Of a stretch of 64,000 bases of DNA, positions 1 through 8,683 are shown piece after piece (position 1 is the stretch's first letter; each line of letters starts with the position of its first letter). The stretch spans positions 32,159-96,158 of the IMG/VR virus record IMGVR_UViG_3300025886_001957; one strand, 5' to 3'. The DNA is from a virus. The translations under genes and the position numbers were made by a program. The notes beneath the pieces are model-generated. The model was not told where the DNA came from. It was given only the letters and a program-made list of their open reading frames with translations, and searched no databases.

Positions 1-265
1 TGCAAATATAATTATGTGTGGTAAAAATATTTTCATCTTCTTTATTACATAGTACATTTTTACCAAGTATATGATGAAAACGATCATTTTCAGCATGAAA
101 AAGTGTATGACTCATATTGCGTAGACACATATACAGTTCGCCATTTTTCTCAGCAATTGACGGATTAGTTAATGCTGGGAATGATAAATCGTCTGCAGGA
201 ATTATGATTGGCTTAACTACTCCGTTATTATTAATAGCGTAGTCAACTAGTCTTGATATATTCAA
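1..265 (-). CDS. Partial conserved phage protein, possible glycan-active enzyme
   Basis: The 88 visible codons run off the left edge of the window. The sequence contains DYAINNNGVVKPIIIPADD, then NPSI and NGELYMCLRN, a layout that recalls the blade repeats of beta-propeller glycosidase-like proteins, but the match is from memory and weak. The start chosen is TTG at 265 because the frame has no nearby ATG and the upstream gene ends at 271; this start is uncertain. It follows a small membrane protein gene in the same direction. Function is not assigned. Confidence 0.5.
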   Translation of the reverse strand, partial: MNISRLVDYAINNNGVVKPIIIPADDLSFPALTNPSIAEKNGELYMCLRNMSHTLFHAENDRFHHILGKNVLCNKEDENIFTTHNYIC

Positions 266-270
266 TTTTT

Positions 271-435
271 TTAATCTTTTTTCCAGATAGTCCAGGCACC
301 ATATGCAATTGCTGCATATGCAATAAGTTTAGTTAATGGTGAAAAAATAATTATAGCGGCGCCAGCAGCGACCATGATTACGCCGTCAATTGTTGATCGT
401 TCAGCGAGGCGCTGGCTTATCCAATTTTTGATCAT
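271..435 (-). CDS. 54-residue small membrane protein
   Basis: The ORF starts with ATG at 435 after a good ribosome binding site (GGAGATTAACTA before the ATG) and ends with TAA at 271-273. It has a basic amphipathic start (MIKNWISQRLAERS) and two hydrophobic stretches at about residues 17-32 and 35-51, ending WKKD. It overlaps the end of the upstream gene by 35 bases in another frame. No family recognised; a small inner-membrane protein is the likely product. Confidence 0.7.
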   Translation of the reverse strand: MIKNWISQRLAERSTIDGVIMVAAGAAIIIFSPLTKLIAYAAIAYGAWTIWKKD

Positions 436-682
436 TAGTTAATCTCCTAATTCTTTTATCGTGCTCGTATACACTAGTTTCTAGTCTACGTAATTTATGT
501 TCAATTCCGTTTACATATGCTTGAGTTGGTATCTGACGCTCTTGTCCATCTTCACCTAACATTGTAAATGAATCTACACCTTGACCTTTTAATCCTCCTA
601 AAACTCTATTAGGATTTTTTTCTTGTATCGCCGGTTTGGGCTGGTTTTGTGCTGCATACATTTTTTTAATAAAATTGTTCAT
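401..682 (-). CDS. Hypothetical protein, 93 aa, leaderless late gene
   Basis: A hydrophilic, charged protein with a Gly-rich segment near residues 28-36 and a basic C-terminal half (KLRRLETSVYEHDKRIRRL) that may form a short coiled coil. It has no recognisable ribosome binding site: a late-promoter box (CATAAATA) lies only four bases upstream of the ATG, so the mRNA would be leaderless or nearly so. Its style fits small T4-like virion or chaperone proteins, but I do not recognise it. Confidence 0.7.
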   Translation of the reverse strand: MNNFIKKMYAAQNQPKPAIQEKNPNRVLGGLKGQGVDSFTMLGEDGQERQIPTQAYVNGIEHKLRRLETSVYEHDKRIRRLTNDQKLDKPAPR

Positions 683-686
683 AATG

Positions 687-694
687 TATTTATG
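687..694 (-). promoter_or_regulatory. T4-type late promoter box CATAAATA
   Basis: CATAAATA reads toward the 401-682 gene, four bases before its ATG, and overlaps the stop codon of uvsE. It matches the T4 late consensus TATAAATA except for the first base. With T4 spacing, transcription would start at about the ATG. Confidence 0.5.
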
Positions 695-1718
695 CTGCTA
701 ATGATTCCTGTGTTAAACTATAGAGTTGACCACTTGCTAAATTCTTACATTTTGCTTCGACCATAATGTCAGCCCAGTCCCAATGTGACAATGCCCACCG
801 GTTACATGCATCATTCCAGCAGTAGTCTGAATGAGCTCTAAGTTTTTGTTTTTTGTAGCCTTGCTCTAGTAGAGTAGTCATATCAGGCATAGTGTTTTCA
901 CTATGTCCTTCTAAGTACTCAGGACGACAAAGGCTGTAATGCATAGCAGGACGCACGCCACGCCAACTATCAATAATGCGATTGATTCTTTTGTCATTTG
1001 CTTTTATATACTCTCCTGTATTTACCCAGTGATGATGTATGTCTAATACCAATGCACAATGATCTGCAAGTTCGAGACTTGCTTCGAGACCCCATTTGTT
1101 TTCGTCGTTTTCGATTGTAATACAGTTACGTGCTTCAGGAGACAAACGAGGAAGTACATCTTTAATACCTTGCGGGCCTTTTCTGCCACTAATATGTACA
1201 TTACATTTAAAGTCTTGCCATTGTTGACCGTAGCCCATCCAGCGAAGTAAGTTAACATGGTATTCAAATTCTTCAATTGAACGTTCTACGATTTCTGGAT
1301 TATCTGAAGCAAGGACTGTAAATTGGCCTGGGTGCATGGAGAGTCGAACATCGAGTGCTCTTGCTGCTTCTCCGACTTTTGCATATTCTCTTTCACAGTA
1401 TGCCACCACGTCAGGCCGAGACCAAAAATACTTCCAGCTAGACTCGGTAGCACATGGAAGTTGATTACTACCCAATCGGACCATTCTAAGTTCAAACGGA
1501 AGACTTCCAACATACTCGACCAATCTCTTTGCTGCCGCAGCGTTGTGAACCATAATGTCCCACAATCTTTCTTCTGCAACATCTCTACTTTGTCTATTTA
1601 GCCAAGCAACAGTAGTACACTTTTCTGTAAGTGGACGTTGTAGTTCTTCAAGTACTTTTTTCTTCTGGGTCTGATTATGATGCATGTACTTACATGCAAA
1701 GCCTATACGTTTAATCAT
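690..1718 (-). CDS. uvsE: UV damage endonuclease UvsE/UVDE
   Basis: A 342-residue TIM-barrel endonuclease that nicks DNA 5' to UV photoproducts and abasic sites (alternative excision repair). The N-terminus MIKRIGFACKYMH, the central RLSMHPGQFTVLAS and the C-terminal half with CNVHISGRKG, ENDENKWG, LDIHHHWVN, PAMHYS and AHSDYCW carry the metal-binding His, Glu and Asp residues typical of UVDE. Length fits the family. Its end overlaps a late-promoter box and its start overlaps the upstream DHODH-like gene by 8 bases, so the two are co-transcribed. Repair of sunlight damage fits a surface-ocean phage. Confidence 0.93.
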   Translation of the reverse strand: MIKRIGFACKYMHHNQTQKKKVLEELQRPLTEKCTTVAWLNRQSRDVAEERLWDIMVHNAAAAKRLVEYVGSLPFELRMVRLGSNQLPCATESSWKYFWSRPDVVAYCEREYAKVGEAARALDVRLSMHPGQFTVLASDNPEIVERSIEEFEYHVNLLRWMGYGQQWQDFKCNVHISGRKGPQGIKDVLPRLSPEARNCITIENDENKWGLEASLELADHCALVLDIHHHWVNTGEYIKANDKRINRIIDSWRGVRPAMHYSLCRPEYLEGHSENTMPDMTTLLEQGYKKQKLRAHSDYCWNDACNRWALSHWDWADIMVEAKCKNLASGQLYSLTQESLAA

Positions 1719-2397
1719 TTATTATGCCTTTTATTTTCCATGGTGTAAAACATACACTGCCTAAACTGATATGATGTGCGCCTGCATTTATATAATCTTG
1801 TGCATCTTGTTTGCACGTTACTCCTCCACCGGCAATAACTTGTACATGTGGATGTGTTTGTTTAATGTAAGTAATTATCTTCATTGTATATGGTACCAGT
1901 ACTTTGCCACTAAGTCCGCCTTTGGATGTTTGTAATGTATTACTTGCATGTATAGTATTATAGCCTGATTCTATTAATTTGTCAACTAGTTTTTCGTCTG
2001 CTATAGGAGATATTTTAGCAATACACCATTTACGTTTAGAACTATTAAATATATTAAATCCAGGTAATAACTGATCAACCTGCTTGTCTAAGTTAGGACA
2101 ACTAATGTTTATTTCAACACTAGTATCAGATGGTATAAAACTTTCAAATGTATACCAATCATTTTTATCTATTGCAGCTAGGCTCATTATATTATTATGG
2201 CTATGCTGTGTAATTGCATGAAGTATACCTTTGTTACGCAATCCTATTTTATTGCGCCATCCTGTTTTAGTGTAACGTAGGGTTTTAGCTATTTGTTTAT
2301 ATAGTCCGGGTCTTGGTTGTACAGTCCAACTACCAGTAACACTAATAGCATTTTTAAATTTTAAGTAATTTCCAAATGGGGCTGATATAAAATACAT
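1711..2397 (-). CDS. Dihydroorotate dehydrogenase-like flavoprotein
   Basis: A 228-residue FMN-binding TIM-barrel protein resembling dihydroorotate dehydrogenase (pyrimidine synthesis). Visible signatures are SVTGSWT near the start, NISCPN in the middle, GGLSGKVLVPYT, and the FMN-phosphate region VIAGGGVT followed by AGAHHISLGSVCF. It is shorter than cellular enzymes (about 300-340 residues), so activity or substrate is uncertain. It is translationally coupled to uvsE downstream and sits three bases after the upstream small gene. Confidence 0.75.
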   Translation of the reverse strand: MYFISAPFGNYLKFKNAISVTGSWTVQPRPGLYKQIAKTLRYTKTGWRNKIGLRNKGILHAITQHSHNNIMSLAAIDKNDWYTFESFIPSDTSVEINISCPNLDKQVDQLLPGFNIFNSSKRKWCIAKISPIADEKLVDKLIESGYNTIHASNTLQTSKGGLSGKVLVPYTMKIITYIKQTHPHVQVIAGGGVTCKQDAQDYINAGAHHISLGSVCFTPWKIKGIIND

Positions 2398-2399
2398 TT

Positions 2400-2606
2400 T
2401 TAATTTTTCTCAAGACCTGCAATATATCCATCCAATGGTAAAATAGTTACAGTATGATGCATACGGCCTTCTTCCCACATTTCGCAGGCTTCAAGGCCTG
2501 CTGCATCTGCTTTTTCTTTTGTGGTGTAGACACCGACAATTTTATATGGATTGTCGGTGACTAGGTTTGTTACCTGCACAATAAACATGTTTACTGTTTC
2601 ATTCAT
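2400..2606 (-). CDS. Hypothetical protein, 68 aa
   Basis: Short soluble protein (MNETVNMFIVQVTNLVTDNP), with an alpha/beta pattern including a KEKADAAGLEACEMWEEG helix. It overlaps the upstream phosphoesterase by 8 bases and lies in the same operon. No family recognised. Confidence 0.65.
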   Translation of the reverse strand: MNETVNMFIVQVTNLVTDNPYKIVGVYTTKEKADAAGLEACEMWEEGRMHHTVTILPLDGYIAGLEKN

Positions 2607-3123
2607 TTATTAAGTCCTCTAAGTTTATTGGAGCAAAATTTGTTTGCTCTACACATACGCATTTATAAGGACCTTCAGGAGAAGGGTTACTATGTATATG
2701 TCCGTGTACGTTTAAAATTGGATCCTTGCCAAATCTGTGTGTCTCAGCAAGTGTACTTGCATGTTGTGGTGTATGTGATAGTAGCAATCCTTTATCACTT
2801 ATATCTTTCCAAAGCATCATGCTTTTAAAAAACGGAGCAAGAAATTTAGGATTGTCATGATTGCCCATAATTAAATGTTTCTTTCCTGGCAACTTAGCAA
2901 AGTTATTTTCTAACCATTCAACTTTATCAGGCCCAAACAACACATCGCCTAAATGATAAACAGTGTCAGTAGATTTAATTACGTCATTCCAGTTATCAAA
3001 CATAGCTTCGTTCATTTGATCTACATTATCAAATTCTCTCGGAGGCTTACCTGCATAATCCTTAAATGTAAGAATTGCTGCATGATTAAAATGTGTATCG
3101 CTTATAACCCATGTATTTTTCAT
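2599..3123 (-). CDS. Calcineurin-like metallophosphoesterase
   Basis: A 174-residue phosphoesterase with the standard metal-binding blocks in order: ISDTHFNH (D-x-H) near residue 7, YHLGDVLFG (GD) near residue 55, GNHD near residue 85, LLSHTP near residue 114 and VHGHIHS (GH-x-H) near residue 140. The substrate cannot be told; phage homologues are often cyclic-nucleotide or nucleic-acid phosphoesterases. It heads a short run toward uvsE. Confidence 0.9.
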   Translation of the reverse strand: MKNTWVISDTHFNHAAILTFKDYAGKPPREFDNVDQMNEAMFDNWNDVIKSTDTVYHLGDVLFGPDKVEWLENNFAKLPGKKHLIMGNHDNPKFLAPFFKSMMLWKDISDKGLLLSHTPQHASTLAETHRFGKDPILNVHGHIHSNPSPEGPYKCVCVEQTNFAPINLEDLINE

Positions 3124-3177
3124 AGCTGTGCCTTTGTTATTGCCTATATAACTTTGTAACAGGTTATACTATATATG

Positions 3178-3987
3178 TCAACCCCAATTATTTTTAGGCC
3201 ATTCGTCAACGCAATCATGTATATCAGGGTTGCCATGAAATACTGCTATACTAGTTTCGTCTAGTATAACTGGAATACCCGGAGCTCTAAAATTTCTTTT
3301 TCCATTTATTAATGAAAGATCGTGTTTAGCTCTCATTTCCCATTTGTAACTTTGTATCCATTCGTCCGGCCAAAAAATATGATTGTGTATTTCTTTAAAC
3401 ATAAAATCTTGATCGCCATGTAACCGCTTGGTCCAATGTGTTATATCTCCAATAAATTTTTGATATATATCTTTTAATGATCCAATTTTTATTCTAAATA
3501 CCGAACTGTTCATTCTATCATAACCAGCTCTTGCAAATCTATTAAAGTCTCTGATAATAATAAAATCATTATCAGGTCTATAATAAAAAAGATTATCAAT
3601 ATTTCTAAAAACAATCAAGTCTAAATCTAGAAATAATAACGTACCAGTAAACGGTAACTCGTCGCTTAAAAACCAAACTTTGAACCACCATCCTAGCACA
3701 GGAAGTTTTGGTAAATTGTATGTTTTAATATTTTTATCAAGTCCAGTATTGTCATCAGTAAAGCATACAAATTCATGCGGTATGGTTAAATTTCTACTAA
3801 CCATACTGTGTAACTTATTAACATACTCTGCACTATACTTGTTACCCCATTTTAGACAACACACATATTTAATATCAGTTTGTGCAGTTGGTATGGTATC
3901 TACTTGTAATAACTTGGATTGTTTTTGTTTGCGCTTGCGTAACTTTCTTTGCTCTTTTGTTTCACCAGGCAGATAAACCTTAGTCAT
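3178..3987 (-). CDS. Glycosyltransferase-like protein
   Basis: The start is taken at ATG 3987 (MTKVYLPGETKEQRK), overlapping the end of the QueD-like gene by 8 bases; a longer reading would run far into that gene. A basic N-terminal tail precedes a GT-A-type domain: CCLKWGNKYSAEYVNKL, then TLLFLDLDLIVF, whose DLD fits a DXD metal/nucleotide-sugar site, then HGDQDFMFKEI. This pattern is common in glycosyltransferases that modify phage or host surface glycans. Donor and acceptor unknown. Confidence 0.8.
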   Translation of the reverse strand: MTKVYLPGETKEQRKLRKRKQKQSKLLQVDTIPTAQTDIKYVCCLKWGNKYSAEYVNKLHSMVSRNLTIPHEFVCFTDDNTGLDKNIKTYNLPKLPVLGWWFKVWFLSDELPFTGTLLFLDLDLIVFRNIDNLFYYRPDNDFIIIRDFNRFARAGYDRMNSSVFRIKIGSLKDIYQKFIGDITHWTKRLHGDQDFMFKEIHNHIFWPDEWIQSYKWEMRAKHDLSLINGKRNFRAPGIPVILDETSIAVFHGNPDIHDCVDEWPKNNWG

Positions 3988-4456
3988 TAAAAGACATTTT
4001 TTGTACTGTAAATGGTGTGTAGATAGCACTATTAGCACCATGTTCTGAACACTCGCAGCTTTCGCACCAGCAACGTCCGTTTGTTACTTCTCTAATAAGT
4101 TCGTTTGCAAATTTCCATGCATGGTATGCAAACATCTCTGCACCAACACCATTTAATACTGTAATTTCAGCAAGTCCCATGTTCTCAAGTTCTGCAAACT
4201 TATATAAGTATGGATCATCTCTATCAATAACAGTTTTATGATCAAACATATCTTCTAACCAGGCCTTGAGCGGTTTAAGGCCTCCAAAGTCTACTGCCCA
4301 GTTCTTATCATCAAGATCTGTGCATCCAAATATAAATTTAAATCCTAAGCTATAGCCATGTAGTAAATGACAGTGTGAATGATCTGCATTAGGTTGTCGA
4401 AACACTGCTGATAATCCTATTTGTGATCCATATGTTTTAGTTGAATAGAACGCCAT
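3980..4456 (-). CDS. 6-pyruvoyl-tetrahydropterin synthase / QueD-like
   Basis: A 158-residue T-fold protein. HSHCHLLHGYS gives the zinc-binding His cluster, and VDFGGLKPLKAWLEDMFDHKTV the second conserved block (the D/FDH motif). In cells QueD makes 6-carboxytetrahydropterin for queuosine/7-deazaguanine; phages use the pathway for DNA modification or tRNA. No other 7-deazaguanine gene is in this window, so the role is open. A Cys-rich insertion (CWCESCECSEHG) near the C-terminus is unusual. Confidence 0.82.
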   Translation of the reverse strand: MAFYSTKTYGSQIGLSAVFRQPNADHSHCHLLHGYSLGFKFIFGCTDLDDKNWAVDFGGLKPLKAWLEDMFDHKTVIDRDDPYLYKFAELENMGLAEITVLNGVGAEMFAYHAWKFANELIREVTNGRCWCESCECSEHGANSAIYTPFTVQKMSFND

Positions 4457-4504
4457 ATTAATACTCCTGTGTTAACTATATTATATATGATTTTTAAGTA
4501 GTTG

Positions 4505-4822
4505 TCAATCAAACTTCGGAGGCTTGATCATATTTTTTTTAAGTTCGTCGAGTTCTAATTTAAGTTCTTCTAGTCCATTTGCTGCACTAGACATTTTACG
4601 AATTACTATTCTTACAGTATAAATTGTCCAGAACCACCAAGTAGTAGCAGTAATTGCAGTTAGTAGTAAACTAATGTAAAATAATATATCTAGTTCTACA
4701 AAGTCAATCCATAATAATAATATTGATATTATTATAAAACATACTGGAGCAAGTTTTGCATATAAATCCCAACGTGCTATTTGTTTTTCGATCTTTAAAT
4801 TTAAATCAGCGTCGGTGTTCAA
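4505..4822 (-). CDS. Two-TM membrane protein with coiled-coil tail, 105 aa
   Basis: An acidic N-terminus is followed by two membrane segments at about residues 23-45 and 48-72 and a C-terminal helix (NGLEELKLELDELKKNM) that looks coiled-coil. This layout is common for small phage membrane proteins of unknown function. No family recognised. Confidence 0.7.
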   Translation of the reverse strand: MNTDADLNLKIEKQIARWDLYAKLAPVCFIIISILLLWIDFVELDILFYISLLLTAITATTWWFWTIYTVRIVIRKMSSAANGLEELKLELDELKKNMIKPPKFD

Positions 4823-4931
4823 AATCAGTACTTCCTTAACTTTTGATAAAGGAGATGTGTGTTGAACTCCTATGTATTATATAATATATTTATCATTGCT
4901 ACAAGTTGTTTTCTAATTAGTTATGAATATG

Positions 4932-5222
4932 TTATTGTACTATATTTACATTATTAATTCTATCATATCTAAAACTGCGCCATCCTTTGGCATTTACATC
5001 CCATACGTTAATTACTGCATCAGATATTTCTCGAATCTTTTTTTGACTAAGAGGATCAGACTTTGTTGCCATTGGTTTTATATCTTCACGCAATGTACAA
5101 GTCATTATACGTTTGTCACCATTAAGTTTAGTAAAGTCAACTTCTAACACATTTTTTTCTAGTTGTAATTTTAGGTCTGTTTTAGTAGGAATACCTTTTA
5201 AGGTAGCTACCGTCTCATTCAC
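4932..5222 (-). CDS. WYL_2-type SH3-like phage protein
   Basis: The block [14 protein letters not shown] followed by [18 protein letters not shown] strongly resembles the small SH3/Sm-like (WYL_2, formerly DUF2693) proteins of T4-like phages; function unknown. The start chosen is GTG at 5222, which overlaps the ClpP stop codon (GTGAATGA); an ATG at 5252 in the same frame would reach further into clpP and has no clear ribosome binding site. Confidence 0.72.
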   Translation of the reverse strand: MNETVATLKGIPTKTDLKLQLEKNVLEVDFTKLNGDKRIMTCTLREDIKPMATKSDPLSQKKIREISDAVINVWDVNAKGWRSFRYDRINNVNIVQ

Positions 5223-5805
5223 GATGTTTGACGATTTTGTCTGCGAGTCCATAATCTACTGCCTCCTGTGCTGTCATAAATGTATCTCTATCCATATCTC
5301 TTTCAAGTTCTTCGTAGGTTTTTCCAACACTGTTATGATGTACATATAAATTTGTAAGCATCTTTTTCATTGAAGTAATTTCTTTGTATTGTATTTCAAT
5401 GTCGCTTTGCATTCCACGTGCGCCGCCGCTTGGTTGATGGATCATTGTCCTGCTATGCGGTAATACACTACGATGACCTTTAGCACCCGATTGTGCTAAG
5501 AAGCTACCCATTGAACAAGCTTGTCCCATTACAATAGTATGTACATCATTTTTTACAAATTGCATAGTATCATAAATTGCCATACCTGATGTAATAACAC
5601 CTCCGGGACTATTAATCATTAGTGTAATTGGCTTTTTATTGTTTGATGATTCTAAAAATAATAATTGTGCTACAATTAAGTTAGCCATGCCATCTTCAAC
5701 TTGACCATTTAACATAACAATACGATCTTTCATTAGACGACTATAAATGTCGTATGATCGTTCGCCGCGTGATTCTTGTTCTACTACCATAGGTACTAAT
5801 GGCAT
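5215..5805 (-). CDS. clpP: ATP-dependent Clp protease proteolytic subunit ClpP
   Basis: A 196-residue serine protease, close to the size of cellular ClpP. The catalytic triad is visible: Ser98 in GQACSMGSF, His123 in [10 protein letters not shown] and Asp172 in [14 protein letters not shown] at 65-69 forms the oxyanion region. Rings of ClpP degrade proteins fed by ClpX or ClpA, neither of which is in the window, so host unfoldases are presumably used. It follows purS by one base and starts after the strong ribosome binding site GGAGAATAAA. ClpS (30508-30819) and a tmRNA (39303-39660) are encoded elsewhere in this window. Confidence 0.96.
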   Translation of the reverse strand: MPLVPMVVEQESRGERSYDIYSRLMKDRIVMLNGQVEDGMANLIVAQLLFLESSNNKKPITLMINSPGGVITSGMAIYDTMQFVKNDVHTIVMGQACSMGSFLAQSGAKGHRSVLPHSRTMIHQPSGGARGMQSDIEIQYKEITSMKKMLTNLYVHHNSVGKTYEELERDMDRDTFMTAQEAVDYGLADKIVKHRE

Positions 5806-5806
5806 T

Positions 5807-6043
5807 TTATTCTCCTATTTCTTCTAGTTCGTAATATTCCATTACTTCATTTGTTTGAGATTTAGCTATAGCTTCGGCTTTCTTCCAATCAGCTTCTTCT
5901 AAGTTAAATTCAATTATTTTATCAATCCTAACGTCCTCAACTTCGGGCCATCCTAATGATTGAAGTGCATATGTTACAGTCTGTCCAGCATTGTCGAGTA
6001 TTCCTCGACGAATACATATCATTACTTTATATCGTGTTACCAA
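5807..6043 (-). CDS. purS: PurS, FGAM synthase small subunit
   Basis: A 78-residue protein matching Pur[21 protein letters not shown] is the family signature near residue 13, with [10 protein letters not shown] after it. PurS bridges PurL and PurQ in formylglycinamidine synthase (purine synthesis). No purL or purQ is seen here, so it would act with the host enzymes. It overlaps the phosphoribosyltransferase gene by 7 bases and is directly followed by clpP. Confidence 0.9.
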   Translation of the reverse strand: MVTRYKVMICIRRGILDNAGQTVTYALQSLGWPEVEDVRIDKIIEFNLEEADWKKAEAIAKSQTNEVMEYYELEEIGE

Positions 6044-6501
6044 GTTACAGTTCTTTTTGCTGGCATTTGAAATAAAGCAGTAACACCATCGGTTGCTTGC
6101 GTTCTAGCAAAAATACACCAGCCAAACCAACCTTTGTCTTCAATATCTTTCTTAATAATTTCAATTTCCGTAAACTCACGAAAGCTTGTTCCAGTAGTCC
6201 AAACATCGTCAACAATAAGAACAGGATCGTTATCGTGTCCTGAAACATAATGACTCAATGCATTTTGTAATTTTACACCGCCTCTGGGAATACCAACTAC
6301 TTTAGAAAATTGTCGAGTTTCAATCTCAGAAATCATTTTAGCAAAACATTCCCATTCTGCATCTGAAATTGCGTCACACTCAATCTTCCACGTTAGGTCT
6401 AATCCAGCATGTGACTTAAAATTACACTGCTGAAATAAATCAATTTTTGGTTCGTCGAGTACAGTTATATTTAATTTGTCATAATAAGATTCTAAACCCA
6501 T
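6037..6501 (-). CDS. Phosphoribosyltransferase-like protein
   Basis: A type I phosphoribosyltransferase fold: VVGIPRGGVKLQNAL near residue 88, then the PRPP-binding loop VLIVDDVWTTGTSF near residue 113. The base substrate cannot be told; an orotate- or purine-type transfer is possible. Overlap with purS suggests a role in nucleotide supply. Confidence 0.8.
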   Translation of the reverse strand: MGLESYYDKLNITVLDEPKIDLFQQCNFKSHAGLDLTWKIECDAISDAEWECFAKMISEIETRQFSKVVGIPRGGVKLQNALSHYVSGHDNDPVLIVDDVWTTGTSFREFTEIEIIKKDIEDKGWFGWCIFARTQATDGVTALFQMPAKRTVTW

Positions 6502-6513
6502 GTATCTTTCCTT

Positions 6514-6741
6514 TCATCCACTTACATATGTTGTACCATCATTAAATTTAGCATAAAAATTTTTTTGTTCGTGTATTCTGCCTAGTACTTCTTGTATCTC
6601 ATGCATCTCTGCTCTAAGTTGTTCTGAAGTTTCTCCCTGAGCAATAGCTAATCCTCTTCTACCTGCTTTTGCTCTTAGAGCCTGTTCGATTATTTCAATA
6701 TCTCTAATTGATAAATTAAAAGTTGTATTTGGTTTTACCAT
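6514..6741 (-). CDS. Hypothetical protein, 75 aa
   Basis: Mostly helical (SIRDIEIIEQALRAKAGRR, then EQLRAEMHEIQEVLGRIHEQ), probably a helical hairpin. Its start lies 12 bases before the phosphoribosyltransferase in the same direction as clpP. Its style matches small conserved proteins of T4-like marine phages; function unknown. Confidence 0.68.
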   Translation of the reverse strand: MVKPNTTFNLSIRDIEIIEQALRAKAGRRGLAIAQGETSEQLRAEMHEIQEVLGRIHEQKNFYAKFNDGTTYVSG

Positions 6742-6755
6742 TTTAAAAAACTCAT

Positions 6756-6926
6756 TTAGTGAACGCCTTCTGAATATATTACAGGTATAGCAAGAAAGAG
6801 CATGCCAAATATTAGTGCAATCATAAGAATGACAGGAAATTGAGATAGCAAAGGTTTATGAAAGTCAAAAAGTCTGATATACTCGTGTACTCTGTATGCT
6901 ACAATTTTATTTTTAATCTTCTTCAT
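6756..6926 (-). CDS. Small membrane protein, 56 aa
   Basis: The start is set at ATG 6926 (MKKIKNKIVAYRVHEY) because a GGGAGGAGATAG ribosome binding site precedes it and the ATG overlaps the upstream TGA (ATGA). One long hydrophobic segment lies at about residues 30-52. Function unknown. Confidence 0.68.
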   Translation of the reverse strand: MKKIKNKIVAYRVHEYIRLFDFHKPLLSQFPVILMIALIFGMLFLAIPVIYSEGVH

Positions 6927-7117
6927 ATTGTATCTATCTCCTCCCATGTTCTAATAAAAAAACTACTACCTAGTTTATCAATCTCTGCTTGAGGATAACC
7001 CTCAGAAACTAACCAACTAATCATGTTGAAATCGTTTTCTAGTAAATAATATTCTTCATGCACAGGCTTAGGAAATCCATACTTCCAACCGCTTGGCGGA
7101 TCAACCATCAGTGTCAT
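6923..7117 (-). CDS. Hypothetical protein, 64 aa
   Basis: A soluble small protein starting MTLMVDPPSGWKYGFPKP; the DPPSGWKYGFP segment recalls a recurrent small protein in T4-like marine phages. It overlaps its neighbours on both sides (4 and 17 bases). Function unknown. Confidence 0.7.
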   Translation of the reverse strand: MTLMVDPPSGWKYGFPKPVHEEYYLLENDFNMISWLVSEGYPQAEIDKLGSSFFIRTWEEIDTI

Positions 7118-7283
7118 TGATTAGTACTCCTATACATGGTACAACTATTGACATTTTACAGTATTTAGGATAATCATCATAGCTCATAACAATCATCATT
7201 GGTATGCCGATCATAATGAAAGCTATAATAGCTATAGCTTTTCCTAAATCTTTTGTTGTACAGTAATTATGTTCGTTGCTCAT
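7101..7283 (-). CDS. Small one-TM protein, 60 aa
   Basis: One strong hydrophobic segment (AIAIIAFIMIGIPMMIV, about residues 15-33) and a second, weaker one near residues 44-55. It lies between the large 391-residue protein gene and a 64-residue ORF. Function unknown. Confidence 0.65.
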   Translation of the reverse strand: MSNEHNYCTTKDLGKAIAIIAFIMIGIPMMIVMSYDDYPKYCKMSIVVPCIGVLINDTDG

Positions 7284-7293
7284 AAGTGTTCCT

Positions 7294-8469
7294 TTATATC
7301 ACTTTTAGAATTATTGTGTCAGAATTAAATCTACCATTAAGTTTTGTATCTGTTGTTGGTATGTTTTCTATAAACTTTCTTAGTGCAACTTTACCTGCAG
7401 TCTTAAACTCTCGTAATTGATCAGCTGGTTTACGTAGTGTTTTTTGAATACTTTTCTTTTCATCAAAAAATTGTAATGTAGTTCCTTTAACCTGCAGTGT
7501 AGTATGTTCTTGTGCTATATATTTTCCTAACTTTCGAGTTTTAATATTAAACACCCACAACTCACTTGCTCCGATAATTCCTGCAGGATTTATACTAGCA
7601 ACTTTATACTTCTCGTCAGCTTTAAGATACTTGAGCTTTTCAACTAACTTGTCTGCACTTTTAGGCTTTGCTTTACGCGGCTTGCGTGTTGCTTTTGCAC
7701 TTTCAATAATAAAGTCAAGTGCTGCGAGCAGTTCATTAATTGCAATGGTATAATTTTTAATGTCGCCTTTTTTAAGATGACTATATCCTTCTTTAAGTTG
7801 AAGCCATTGATCAGCAGTATGCTCATCCATCTTTTTTAGTTTACCCGGAGTAGGATACTTTGCTAAGTCTTCAAAGTCAATTAGCTCGTCTTGATAAAAC
7901 TTACGCATCTTACGTGCATGTGCTTGTGTTACTCCTTTTGTTAAAAAGTGTCCTTTAAAGTCAAACCCTTTAGGATCAAAGTTTTTTTTGTTTGTAACAA
8001 ATCCATCAAGCCACGTGTCAATGTCTTCAACATAACTTTGTGCCTGTTCGTATATACGTTCTTGTATGCTTGGTTTGTGTAAAGTTTTTACAACAGCTTG
8101 TTCATCTTTTTTCTCTTTTTGAACGAGCTTTCCTTGTTCAACTAGTGCGTTAATTCTTTTGGGCAATCCGTCGATATACGACTCGTGTACTAGTTCAACG
8201 TGATCATTCATTATCAGCCATGCAGCAGTTGCCCAACTACTGTTCATACCAATTTTGTAATCAGGTAATCGATTTATAGCAACTAGTGCTTCTTTGGGCC
8301 AATGCATCTTAATGTATTCTTTTACAGTATTTCCCCACTCACGACTTTCAACTTCGTAGTGAACATACTGTTGGCAACGAATCCAATCTTGTTTAACTGG
8401 CATTGCTGCCATTCCAGTTGTTCGTCGTGATGCACGGACTGTTTTCTTTTTACGAGTTGCTTTGGCCAT
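7294..8469 (-). CDS. Conserved phage protein, 391 aa, unknown function
   Basis: A basic N-terminal tail (MAKATRKKKTVRASRRTTG) leads into a mainly helical protein with a second basic patch (KATRKPRKAKPKSADKLVEKLKYLK) near residue 262 and a beta-rich C-terminal domain. The basic tails suggest contact with nucleic acid; this is inference. I do not recognise the family. A clear ribosome binding site (AGAGGATC) precedes the ATG. Confidence 0.72.
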   Translation of the reverse strand: MAKATRKKKTVRASRRTTGMAAMPVKQDWIRCQQYVHYEVESREWGNTVKEYIKMHWPKEALVAINRLPDYKIGMNSSWATAAWLIMNDHVELVHESYIDGLPKRINALVEQGKLVQKEKKDEQAVVKTLHKPSIQERIYEQAQSYVEDIDTWLDGFVTNKKNFDPKGFDFKGHFLTKGVTQAHARKMRKFYQDELIDFEDLAKYPTPGKLKKMDEHTADQWLQLKEGYSHLKKGDIKNYTIAINELLAALDFIIESAKATRKPRKAKPKSADKLVEKLKYLKADEKYKVASINPAGIIGASELWVFNIKTRKLGKYIAQEHTTLQVKGTTLQFFDEKKSIQKTLRKPADQLREFKTAGKVALRKFIENIPTTDTKLNGRFNSDTIILKVI

Positions 8470-8527
8470 AATTTAGATCCTCTGTGTGTTTAACTTAATA
8501 CTACTATATAGTCATACATCTATTTTG

Positions 8528-8683
8528 TCAACCATGTTCTTTGGATAACCTATACTTACAATAGTAATCCCATGCTTCCCACATACCGTATGCAAGCAAT
8601 GGGCCAATGTACGGAACAAAAAATAGATTAAGAAGTACCCATGCCCATATTACTATAATTACTGTATCATAAATTCTTATCAT
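8528..8683 (-). CDS. 51-residue membrane protein
   Basis: This ORF begins MIRIYDTVIIVIWAWVLL at ATG 8683, sharing one base with the stop codon of the ligase gene (TAATG), and ends with TGA at 8528-8530. One long hydrophobic segment at about residues 5-32 and a charged C-terminus. Coupled translation with the ligase supports it as a real gene. Function unknown. Confidence 0.6.
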   Translation of the reverse strand: MIRIYDTVIIVIWAWVLLNLFFVPYIGPLLAYGMWEAWDYYCKYRLSKEHG